Shown here piece after piece: positions 1-8,132 of a stretch of 64,000 bases of DNA. The stretch lies in assembly GCA_017303895.1 (NCBI GenBank), contig JAFLBF010000001.1:310001-374000 (forward strand). The letters are read 5' to 3'. The position numbers and the translations under genes were made by a program. The notes under the pieces are model-generated. The model saw only the letters and a program-made list of their open reading frames with translations. It was not told the origin of the DNA and did not search any database. Position 1 is the first letter of the stretch. Each line of letters opens with the position of its first letter. The DNA is from Bacteroidota bacterium (GTDB lineage: Bacteria; Bacteroidota; Bacteroidia; 2-12-FULL-35-15).

Positions 1-121
1 CGGAAAATGAAAACAAAAGGAAGAAACAACAAGAAACAACAAAAACAGAGCTCCATGCTGAGTTCCATTTATGTTCTTTTGCATTGTAATTTAGAGATAT
101 CATTCTTGCTTGATCCTTCAT
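1..121 (-). CDS. Partial gene, N-terminus of a protein with a hydrophobic segment
   Basis: Reading the minus strand from an ATG at 121, the frame stays open for 40 codons to the left edge. The translated start is polar (about 24 residues, MKDQARMISLNYNAKEHKWN onward) and then strongly hydrophobic (VFVVSCCFFLLFSF), as in a signal anchor or a long signal peptide. A Bacteroidota -7-like element (GCTACTTTCG on the minus strand) lies just upstream of the ATG. The product cannot be identified from so little sequence. It is divergent in position from nothing on its right: the neighbouring RNase R gene runs in the same direction and ends 59 nt upstream of this start. Confidence 0.4.
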   Translation of the reverse strand, partial: MKDQARMISLNYNAKEHKWNSAWSSVFVVSCCFFLLFSFS

Positions 122-180
122 AACGAAAGTAGCAAAAATTAATAGAAAAACAAGAATACGCTACAGTGTTGTTACATTGA

Positions 181-2517
181 TCATACTTCAAAACCCCATT
201 CATCAAAAAAAGTATTGCCATTCGATTTTTTAGACGTCTCTTCCTTTGCTTTATTAGTTGGCTGATCTTTTGTTTCTTGATATGGGCGATCTTTGCCCTT
301 CATTTTATCTTTGAAGTTATTCTTTCTATCGCTGTGTTGTTTGGCATTACGCTCCTGCTTTTCGCCTAGCTCAACTAAAGCAAAATCCAACTGCTTTTTC
401 ACCAGATCTGCTCTTTTCACTGAAATTCGAACCTGATCTCCTAAGGTTAACACCTTTCCATATTTCTTTCCTCTTAAGCAATAATTATCCTCATCAAAAT
501 AATAATTATCATCATGAAGATCTCGCAGACGAACCATTCCTTCACAATGGTTCTCATTTAATTCCACAAAAATTCCCCATTCCGTAACACCGGAAATAAT
601 TCCATCAAACTCTTCGCCTATTTTATCTTGTAAAAACTGTACCTGCTTGTATTTAATAGACGCTCTTTCTGCCTCTGCAGCCAACTTTTCCATATCTGAA
701 GAGTGTTTACATTGCTCCTCTAATTTTTCAATGTCAGGACTTTTACCACCATCCAGATAATGTTGAAGTAAACGATGCACCATCACATCCGGATAACGTC
801 TGATCGGAGATGTAAAATGCGTATAATATTCAAACCCTAATCCATAATGACCAATATTTTTGGTTGTATAGATGGCTTTTGCCATGGTTCGTATTGCTAG
901 CATTTCGATCATTCCTGATTCTTTCTTTTGATTCACTTCCTTCAAAAGATTATTCATAGAATCGGCAACAGCCTTTTCGTTTTTGGTATTAAGTTTATAT
1001 CCGAATTTTGAAACGAATTGAGCAAACTCTTCCAATTTGTCGGGGTTAGGTTTATCATGCACACGATAAACAAATGCTCGCTGATTTTCTTTCTCCTTTT
1101 TACGCTCAGCCGAACGTTTTCCTACAAATTCAGCTACTTTTCTGTTCGCCAACAACATAAAATCCTCTATCAGCTGATTGGAATCTTTGGCGATCTTAAA
1201 GAACACACCTGTTGGATTTCCCGCTTCATCGAGATGAAACTTCACTTCCATTTTATCAAAAGCAATACTTCCTTTTTTGAAGCGGTTTGCTCTAAGGATC
1301 TTTGCCAGGCGATTCAAGGTTAAGATCTCATCCTTAAACTCACCTTCTCCTGTTTCGATCGTCTGCTGTGCTTCTTCGTAAGTAAACCGTCTATCAGAAA
1401 GAATGATCGTTCTGCCAAACCATTCATCTACCACCTCTGCATTATCTGTCATTTCAAATACAGCCGAGAAACATAATTTCTCTTCATTCGGACGAAGAGA
1501 ACAAACATTATTCGATAAGATCTCCGGCAACATTGGCACTACTCTATCTACCAGATAAACAGAAGTTGCCCGCGAAAAGCCTTCTTTATCGATCATGGAG
1601 CCGGGTTTTACATAATGACTGACATCTGCAATGTGTACTCCGATCTGCCAATTTCCGTTATCTAATTTTTGAATGGATAATGCATCATCAAAATCTTTCG
1701 CATCCACCGGATCGATCGTAAATGTGGTGATCCCTCTAAAATCCTTTCTTTTAGCTATTTCCTGCTCGGTTATCTGGATCGGGATCAGGTCGGCTGCCTT
1801 TTCAACATCTTTTGGGAAATGGTAGGGTAATCCGTATTCGGCAAGGATGGCGTGCATTTCAGTGTTATTTTCGCCAACATTCCCAAGCACTTCAATAATT
1901 TCACCGATAGGATTCACGCTATTCTTCCCCCATTCCACAATACGTGCAATGGCTTTCTGACCATCTTTGGCACCATTTAATTTTTCGAGCGGAATATAAA
2001 TATCCACATGTATCCTATTGTTGCTCGGAACAAGGAAGGCAAAACGAGGCGAAACTTGGATTGTACCTACAAATTCGGTCTTTGCCCTTTCCAGGATTTC
2101 AATGATCTCCCCCTCTTGTTTCCCACTTCTTCTTGGGATCAAACGCACTTTTACCAGGTCGCCATGCAAAGCATTCAGGGCTTTCCGTTGCGGAATGAAT
2201 GTATCATGCTCTGTTTCTTCCGATACTACATAGGCCGTTCCCGAACTTGTCATATCTACAATGCCTGAAACGTGTTTTTCGATCGTTTTGATCTTGAATT
2301 TCCCCCGCTCAGGCTCTGATACAGCATCATTGGCCTTCAATTCGTCCAATATAGCATTGATCAATAAACGCTGTGAATGGTCGGTAATATTTAGATCAGC
2401 AGCTATCTGCTTATAATTAAGTGATTTATTTGGATTGGCAGCTAATACTTTTAAGATCTCCTCAAAAAGATAACTTTTCTTTACACCTTGCTTTTTTCTA
2501 CTGAATTTTTTAGCCAT
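181..2517 (-). CDS. rnr: Ribonuclease R (RNase II/VacB family exoribonuclease)
   Basis: A 778-residue 3'-5' processive exoribonuclease that degrades structured RNA in the cytoplasm. Order of domains: basic N-terminus with a winged-helix segment (about 15-70), cold-shock-type beta barrels (about 80-230), the RNB catalytic domain from about 265 with the acidic motif TIDPVDAKDFDDALS that binds catalytic metal, and a C-terminal S1 domain (about 640-725, GIISGVTEWGIFVELNENHC). It ends in a Lys-rich tail, usual for RNase R rather than RNase II. Length fits the family. The ATG at 2517 begins MAKKFSRKK. It stands alone, divergent from the ECF sigma factor gene. I see no missing catalytic residues. 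Confidence 0.96.
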   Translation of the reverse strand: MAKKFSRKKQGVKKSYLFEEILKVLAANPNKSLNYKQIAADLNITDHSQRLLINAILDELKANDAVSEPERGKFKIKTIEKHVSGIVDMTSSGTAYVVSEETEHDTFIPQRKALNALHGDLVKVRLIPRRSGKQEGEIIEILERAKTEFVGTIQVSPRFAFLVPSNNRIHVDIYIPLEKLNGAKDGQKAIARIVEWGKNSVNPIGEIIEVLGNVGENNTEMHAILAEYGLPYHFPKDVEKAADLIPIQITEQEIAKRKDFRGITTFTIDPVDAKDFDDALSIQKLDNGNWQIGVHIADVSHYVKPGSMIDKEGFSRATSVYLVDRVVPMLPEILSNNVCSLRPNEEKLCFSAVFEMTDNAEVVDEWFGRTIILSDRRFTYEEAQQTIETGEGEFKDEILTLNRLAKILRANRFKKGSIAFDKMEVKFHLDEAGNPTGVFFKIAKDSNQLIEDFMLLANRKVAEFVGKRSAERKKEKENQRAFVYRVHDKPNPDKLEEFAQFVSKFGYKLNTKNEKAVADSMNNLLKEVNQKKESGMIEMLAIRTMAKAIYTTKNIGHYGLGFEYYTHFTSPIRRYPDVMVHRLLQHYLDGGKSPDIEKLEEQCKHSSDMEKLAAEAERASIKYKQVQFLQDKIGEEFDGIISGVTEWGIFVELNENHCEGMVRLRDLHDDNYYFDEDNYCLRGKKYGKVLTLGDQVRISVKRADLVKKQLDFALVELGEKQERNAKQHSDRKNNFKDKMKGKDRPYQETKDQPTNKAKEETSKKSNGNTFFDEWGFEV

Positions 2518-2635
2518 AGCCCAAATGTGCTACTGTTTTGTGGCATATAAAAGCCTTTGTTAATAAAATCTAAAAAAAACTTTTACAGTGCAACCAAATA
2601 TTGCAACTTTGCATCTACCCTATCAGGAACAAACT

Positions 2636-3166
2636 ATGACAGATGAGCAAATAGTACAAGGCTGTATTCAAAAAAATGCGATTGCTCAAAAGCATTTGTA
2701 CGAAAAATTTGTGCGCAAAATGATGGGGGTTTGTTTGCGATATGCTGACAACCATGAAGAAGCAGAAGATGTTCTACAAAATGGATTTGTAAGTGTTTTT
2801 CAAAACATAGAATCTTTTAAAGGAACCGGGTCGCTGGAAGGTTGGATAAGAAAGATCATGGTAAATACAGCACTTACGAATATTAGAAAAAATAAAAAAC
2901 TAAAACAAAACATAGAGCTGGAAAGTGTTGAGTTTATGCTCCCCTCAACTAATCATATCAATGAGAGCTTTGCAGCTAAAGACTTATTAAAAATAATACA
3001 AACGCTCCCAACAGGGTTTAAAACGGTATTTAACCTTTATGCCATTGAAGGCTACTCACACAAAGAAATAGGTGATATGCTGGGTATTTCGGAAGGAACC
3101 TCTAAATCGCAGTATTCAAGGGCAAAAGCTTATTTACAAAAGTTAATACCAATCGACAGAGAATGA
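2636..3166 (+). CDS. ECF-type RNA polymerase sigma factor
   Basis: A 176-residue sigma-70 family protein of the extracytoplasmic-function type. Region 2 (about 20-85) includes the -10 recognition and core-binding helices (AEDVLQNGFVSVFQNIESFKG), and region 4 (about 115-170) has the HTH GYSHKEIGDMLGISEGTSKS. A GTG at 2588 would extend the frame, but a promoter-like CAACTTTG lies at 2604-2611 inside that extension, so I take the ATG at 2636 (MTDEQIVQG). Its last bases overlap the next gene in an ATGA arrangement, so sigma factor and membrane partner are translationally coupled. This order is typical of sigma/anti-sigma pairs in Bacteroidota. Regulon unknown; the downstream surface protein is the obvious candidate target. 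Confidence 0.93.
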   Translation: MTDEQIVQGCIQKNAIAQKHLYEKFVRKMMGVCLRYADNHEEAEDVLQNGFVSVFQNIESFKGTGSLEGWIRKIMVNTALTNIRKNKKLKQNIELESVEFMLPSTNHINESFAAKDLLKIIQTLPTGFKTVFNLYAIEGYSHKEIGDMLGISEGTSKSQYSRAKAYLQKLIPIDRE

Positions 3167-4173
3167 ACATGAAGAAAAACGACAATATAGAGGATCTTTT
3201 CAAGGATTCTTTCGAAAATTTTGAAGCGGATGTAAAGCCTAAAACCTGGGATAATATTCAGGCAGCTCTAAAAGGAGCTGGAATTGGAGTTATCATTAAA
3301 ACGCTGATTAATAAAATTGGAACCAACACCATTATTGCTGTTGTTTCATCGGCAGCTACGGTTGTTGGCACAATCATGATCATGAACTGGACCGGTACGG
3401 GAGCCAAAAAAGAGGTGAATGCTCCAGCGACATCACAAACTGCGAATTTACCTGCTGTTAAAGATGAAAACACTACCATTTCAGGCGCTCAAGAGACCGC
3501 AGCAGATTCCAAAAAAGAGACAAACACACCTGAATCAGCTGTAAATAATAAAACAATAGAGATCAAAGGAAACACAAATAACTCAACTGAAATTGTTGCA
3601 AATCATAAATCAAAAAATGATCTGAAAAATGTGATCGCAGAAATTGAATCTGAGAAGATCGCATCCATCAACTCAACAGCCATTGGCGGTGCTGTTCCTT
3701 TAATTGTCAATCTTTCCAACAAAGGATCAGGAAAGATCAATAAATGGGATTTTGGTGATGGCAAAACGGCTAAAAATATGGCAAATCCTGTCCATGTATA
3801 CGATACCCCCGGCATTTATACAGTTGTTCTTACTTCGACAAGTGTGGATGGTAAAACAAAAAGTGATAGCATTAAGATTGAAGTGTATGGCAACTCTTCT
3901 TTATCAGACATCGCAAGTTCATTTACACCTAACGATGATGGTGATCGCGATTACTTTATCATCAATAGCGAAAACATTAAAAATATGAACGCAACTATTC
4001 TAGAAGGGAATGGCACAATTGTGTATAGCTACAAAGGCGTGGAAATCAAATGGGATGGCAGAAATAAAAAAGGAGAAAAAGTAAAAGAAGGCACTTATTA
4101 CTATATCATTGATGCAGAAGGAATTGACGGAAAAAAAATTGAAAAGAAAGGCAGCATAAAACTTACGAGATAA
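3163..4173 (+). CDS. Membrane-anchored sigma-factor partner with PKD and CHU_C-like domains
   Basis: A 336-residue protein starting within the sigma factor's stop codon. Residues 1-50 are polar and presumably cytoplasmic (DLFKDSFENFEADVKPKTWD resembles the short N-terminal segment of Bacteroidota anti-sigma-like partners). One membrane segment lies at about 55-75 (NTIIAVVSSAATVVGTIMIM). A Thr/Lys/Asn-rich linker follows, then a PKD domain (about 165-245, NKWDFGDGKTAKNMANPVHV and PGIYTVVLTST). The C-terminus (about 250-336) resembles the gliding-motility/type B T9SS sorting domain: SSFTPNDDGDRDYFII, IKWDGRNKKGEKVKEGTYYY, and a final EKKGSIKLTR. The neighbouring 1256-residue protein ends in a matching domain. 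Role inferred: transmembrane regulator of the sigma factor. No cleavable signal peptide is seen, which is odd for a protein with a sorting-type domain. Confidence 0.8.
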   Translation: MNMKKNDNIEDLFKDSFENFEADVKPKTWDNIQAALKGAGIGVIIKTLINKIGTNTIIAVVSSAATVVGTIMIMNWTGTGAKKEVNAPATSQTANLPAVKDENTTISGAQETAADSKKETNTPESAVNNKTIEIKGNTNNSTEIVANHKSKNDLKNVIAEIESEKIASINSTAIGGAVPLIVNLSNKGSGKINKWDFGDGKTAKNMANPVHVYDTPGIYTVVLTSTSVDGKTKSDSIKIEVYGNSSLSDIASSFTPNDDGDRDYFIINSENIKNMNATILEGNGTIVYSYKGVEIKWDGRNKKGEKVKEGTYYYIIDAEGIDGKKIEKKGSIKLTR

Positions 4174-4185
4174 TCAATAATATCG

Positions 4186-4193
4186 TATTTTTG
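4186..4193 (+). promoter_or_regulatory. Bacteroidota -7 element before the type B T9SS protein
   Basis: TATTTTTG matches the TAnnTTTG -7 consensus and lies 31 nt upstream of the ATG at 4225. It suggests that the large surface-protein gene can be transcribed separately from the sigma/partner pair. Confidence 0.5.
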
Positions 4194-4224
4194 CGCTGAA
4201 TATTTTCGAAAAACAAGACGACAG

Positions 4225-7200
4225 ATGAAGAAATTATTACTACTATTTGCATTTAGCATTTCTACATACACAATACAAGCACAAGCAATCGATGCTGAAC
4301 CTGAGGTTTCAACCGTTTGTGGGGGTGGATCAGCAAACTTAACAGCAACCGTTATTCCTGCAGGTAGCCCTGGAGCACCGGGGAGTTTACCTACTACTGA
4401 TTATGCGATCAGCAGCATCCCTTTTTCTACTGACCCGCTTAATGCCGGAACACCGGTTTCGCTTACTGATGATAGTCAAACAGGGTTGGTTATTCCAATC
4501 GGCTTTACCTTTTGTTATTTCGGCAACCAGTATACTGTTGCAAATATTGGATCAAACAATTGGTTAAGTTTTAGTGCAGGGCAATCAAATACTTACACCC
4601 CACAAGCAATTCCAACAGCAACTAACTTCCCTGTAAACGCTATTTTGGGGCCATTTCAGGACATTAACCCCGGAGCCGGGGGAACAGTAATGTATGCAAC
4701 ATATGGTACTGCACCCTTCAGAAGGTTTGTTGTTTCATGGAACAATGTGCCTATGTTCTCTTGTACTGGACAATTATATTCAAGCCAGATCATTATTTAC
4801 GAAACGACTAATATTATTGAAACCCATATCGCTAACAAGTCTGTTTGTGCCGGGTGGGTTGGTGGAAGAGCTACTCATGGTCTACAAAATACTACAGGAA
4901 CTTTCGCAGTTGTTGTTCCGGGAAGAAATAATACACAATGGACAGCTAGTAATGAAGGCACAAGATTCACACCAAATGGCACCGCAACCTATACTATCAA
5001 TTGGTACATTCTACCGGCAAACACATTGATAGGTACTGGACCATCCATAACTGTTACTCCAGTAACATCACCACAATATTACTATGCTGAAGTTGTGGGA
5101 CCAAACGGCTGCAATCCTACAGGAAGCGGTGTAAACAATACTGACACTGTTGTTGTCTTCTCCAGCTCTTTAGCTGTTGATGCTGGACCATATACTGCTA
5201 TCTGCGAAAACACATCAACAACATTGAATGCATTTGCACCAGGTGGCATAACTTATACTTGGTCACCGGCCACAGGTTTGAGTAATCCTACCATTCCGAA
5301 TCCTGTGGCTAGTCCAACTACTACTACTACCTATACGGTAAATATTACGGATGCATTGGGCTGTAGTGGCATTGATACCGTTACAATTGCTGTTAACCCT
5401 GCCCCATTTGTGGATGCAGGATTTGGAGCAGCGATCTGTTTAGGTGACAATATTCAATTAAGCGGTAATGGCGCAGGGACGTTTGCATGGTCACCTTCTG
5501 CATCTTTGGATAATGCAACAATATCTACACCTACAGCAACGCCTAACGCTACTACAACTTATTCACTAACCATTACAGATGGTATTGGTTGTACTGCAAC
5601 GGATACCGCTACAGTATTTATCTCTAATGGCAATGCAGATGCCGGTCCAACGGCCGCTATATGTGATGGAACAAGTACCACATTGAATGCGACAGGCGGA
5701 ACAACTTATACCTGGGTTGCTTCTTCAACATTAAGTGCTACCAATATCGCCAACCCTACAGCCAACCCTACATCAACAACTACTTATACCGTAACAATTG
5801 ATGATAGCAATACCGGATGTATCACAACGGATACAGTTACTGTTATTGTCAATTCAATTCCGGTAGCGGATGCGGGTAGTAACACATCATATTGTATTGG
5901 AGGAAGCACTGTTCTGAATGCCTCAGGGGGCAATACTTACAGCTGGTTGCCTTCTACTGCACTTAGCAGTCCAACAGTAGCTAATCCTACTGCTAATCCT
6001 ACAATTACAACTACCTATACTGTTACTGTTTCAAGCGCAGCAGGATGTTCTTCTACTGATCTTGTAACGGTTACTGTAAATCAACTTCCTACCGTAGATG
6101 CAGGAAATGATATCAGTATTTGTCCTGGTGGCAGTGCTAATTTAAATGTAATTGGCGCACAAAATTATGTGTGGTCACCGGCTGCGAGTTTATCAAATAA
6201 TACCATTCAAAATCCTACAGCAACACCAAGTGTAGCAACAACCTATACAGTTGTGGGAACCGATTCAAATGGTTGTAGCTCAACCGATTCAGTGAATGTA
6301 AGTTTGAACGGACTCACGATTGCAACTACAGCAAGTGCTACAACGATCTGTGCAGGGAACAGCAGTAACTTAAGCGTATCTGGCGCTACTAGTTATGTAT
6401 GGACACCGGCCAGTTCTTTATCAAATGCCACATCCGCTAATCCTGTTGCTACACCGGCCACAACAACAACTTACACCGTTATTGGAAATGATGCGACATC
6501 AGGTTGTGCAGATACTACTACTGTTACAATCACAGTTAATAGCTTGCCAACTGTAAATGCAGGAGCAACATTATTGATATGTGCAGGCTCAACAGCTAAC
6601 TTATCGGCTACAGGTGCAACGAATTATTCCTGGACACCAACAACATCCTTGAACAATCCAAACATTCCGAATCCAACTTCTACAGCAACAACAACTACAC
6701 TATACACAGTTACGGGAACAGATCTGAACGGTTGTTCAGCATCGGATACTGTTTCTGTAATTGTTAATCCTGTTCCAAATGCAAATGCAGGAAATAATAC
6801 TAGTATTTGTTTAGGTTCAAGTACAACATTAAATGCAACAGGTGGAACAACTTATAGCTGGTCGCCTTCTACAGGATTAAGTAACCCGGCTATTGCAAAT
6901 CCTATCGCAACGCCAACCACAACAACAACGTATACCGTTACTGTTACATCCAATTTCTGTAGTGCTACTGCACAAGTAACTGTATCCGTAAATCCTGTTC
7001 CAACAGCTGGAGCAAGCACTACCAATGCAAACATTTGTGCCGGAGCTTCTACACAATTAACTGCTACAGGTGGTGGTAATTATGCATGGATACCAACAAC
7101 CGGTTTAAGCAACCCGGCTATCGCAAATCCAATTGCATCGCCTTCTACCACTACAACATACAGCGTTATTGTTTCAACCGTAACAGGTTGTGCAGATACA

Positions 7201-7995
7201 GCAACTGTTACTATAAATGTGACCAATGCAATGAGTATTGCCGCATCTACTGTTACTCCTGAAACATGTGGCGACATAGATGGTACAATTACTCCCGGAG
7301 CGATCACCGGAGGAAACACTCCCTACTCGTATTCATTAAACGGTGGAGCTTCCCAATCATCATCGACATTTAACGGATTGGCTGCCGGCACATATACTGT
7401 TACAGTTACTGATGCTACCGGCTGTACATCTTCTACAACGGTTAGCGTTAATCAAGTTTTAGGTGTAAATGCCTCTTTCACTGCCAATCCTCCTACAGGA
7501 GTATATCCTTTGAACGTAGCATTTAGCAATTCAACAAGCGGAGCAACAAACTACATCTGGGATTTTGATAACGGATCAGGATCAACATTAACTAATCCAA
7601 GTACAGTATATCCTACAGTTGGACAATATACTGTAACATTGATTGCTTACAATAATAATCCTGCTTGTGCCGATACGGCAACATTTACGATCGATGTATT
7701 CGATGAAGTATTATTAGCTATACCAAATGTATTTACACCAAATGGTGATGGAAGCAATGATTTCTTCTTTGTAAGAACAAGTGGTGTAACCGAAATTAGC
7801 GGAACCATCTTTAATCGTTGGGGCAAGAAAATAACCGAATGGAATGGAACACCATCTTCTACTTTAGGATGGGATGGAAAGATCAATGGAAGTGTGGCTG
7901 CTGATGGCGCATATTACTACATTATCAAAGCAACCGGGGCAGACGGAAAAGACTATGAAGAAAAAGGATATTTACAATTGATCAATGGAAACTAA
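4225..7995 (+). CDS. Large type B T9SS surface protein with nine Ig/PKD-like repeats
   Basis: A 1256-residue secreted protein. A signal peptide (MKKLLLLFAFSISTYTIQAQ) is followed by a beta-rich N-terminal domain (about 30-270). Next come nine repeats of about 75-80 residues, each with a pattern of D/N-AG, I-C-x-G, T/S-L-N-A-T-G-G, Y-x-W-x-P, L-S-N, N-P-T-A-x-P and TTTYTVT. One SprB-like repeat follows (about 1015-1080, ETCGDIDG and GLAAGTYTVTVTDATGC), then one PKD domain (YIWDFDNGSGS). The C-terminal CHU_C/type B sorting domain contains VFTPNGDGSNDFFF, FNRWGKKI, GWDGKINGS and YYYIIKATG. Such proteins are moved by the type IX system to the cell surface, where they serve adhesion or gliding. 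Ligand unknown. It follows the sigma/partner pair by 51 nt and carries its own promoter-like element. Confidence 0.9.
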   Translation: MKKLLLLFAFSISTYTIQAQAIDAEPEVSTVCGGGSANLTATVIPAGSPGAPGSLPTTDYAISSIPFSTDPLNAGTPVSLTDDSQTGLVIPIGFTFCYFGNQYTVANIGSNNWLSFSAGQSNTYTPQAIPTATNFPVNAILGPFQDINPGAGGTVMYATYGTAPFRRFVVSWNNVPMFSCTGQLYSSQIIIYETTNIIETHIANKSVCAGWVGGRATHGLQNTTGTFAVVVPGRNNTQWTASNEGTRFTPNGTATYTINWYILPANTLIGTGPSITVTPVTSPQYYYAEVVGPNGCNPTGSGVNNTDTVVVFSSSLAVDAGPYTAICENTSTTLNAFAPGGITYTWSPATGLSNPTIPNPVASPTTTTTYTVNITDALGCSGIDTVTIAVNPAPFVDAGFGAAICLGDNIQLSGNGAGTFAWSPSASLDNATISTPTATPNATTTYSLTITDGIGCTATDTATVFISNGNADAGPTAAICDGTSTTLNATGGTTYTWVASSTLSATNIANPTANPTSTTTYTVTIDDSNTGCITTDTVTVIVNSIPVADAGSNTSYCIGGSTVLNASGGNTYSWLPSTALSSPTVANPTANPTITTTYTVTVSSAAGCSSTDLVTVTVNQLPTVDAGNDISICPGGSANLNVIGAQNYVWSPAASLSNNTIQNPTATPSVATTYTVVGTDSNGCSSTDSVNVSLNGLTIATTASATTICAGNSSNLSVSGATSYVWTPASSLSNATSANPVATPATTTTYTVIGNDATSGCADTTTVTITVNSLPTVNAGATLLICAGSTANLSATGATNYSWTPTTSLNNPNIPNPTSTATTTTLYTVTGTDLNGCSASDTVSVIVNPVPNANAGNNTSICLGSSTTLNATGGTTYSWSPSTGLSNPAIANPIATPTTTTTYTVTVTSNFCSATAQVTVSVNPVPTAGASTTNANICAGASTQLTATGGGNYAWIPTTGLSNPAIANPIASPSTTTTYSVIVSTVTGCADTATVTINVTNAMSIAASTVTPETCGDIDGTITPGAITGGNTPYSYSLNGGASQSSSTFNGLAAGTYTVTVTDATGCTSSTTVSVNQVLGVNASFTANPPTGVYPLNVAFSNSTSGATNYIWDFDNGSGSTLTNPSTVYPTVGQYTVTLIAYNNNPACADTATFTIDVFDEVLLAIPNVFTPNGDGSNDFFFVRTSGVTEISGTIFNRWGKKITEWNGTPSSTLGWDGKINGSVAADGAYYYIIKATGADGKDYEEKGYLQLINGN

Positions 7996-8015
7996 AAAGT
8001 AAAAGATCATAAATA

Positions 8016-8043
8016 AAAAGGGAGAGCGATCTCCCTTTTTTTA
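8016..8043 (+). terminator. Rho-independent terminator after the large surface protein
   Basis: The stem GGGAGA/TCTCCC with loop GCGA (8020-8035) is followed by a run of seven or more T residues. Confidence 0.85.
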
Positions 8044-8100
8044 TTTCAGGAATTCAATCTATCTAGGACTTTTATCACACACATTATCCGCAATTTTGTG

Positions 8101-8108
8101 TAAATTTG
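8101..8108 (+). promoter_or_regulatory. -7 element of the aldehyde dehydrogenase gene
   Basis: TAAATTTG fully matches the TAnnTTTG consensus, 24 nt before the ATG at 8133 and after a strong terminator. Confidence 0.55.
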
Positions 8109-8132
8109 TAATCCCAATAAATAAAAAATATT

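Noticed and set aside
6852-7319. Minus-strand reading frames rich in Val/Ala within the large surface protein
   Set aside because: They arise from the repetitive Thr/Gly-coding DNA of the opposite strand; no start signals or family likeness.
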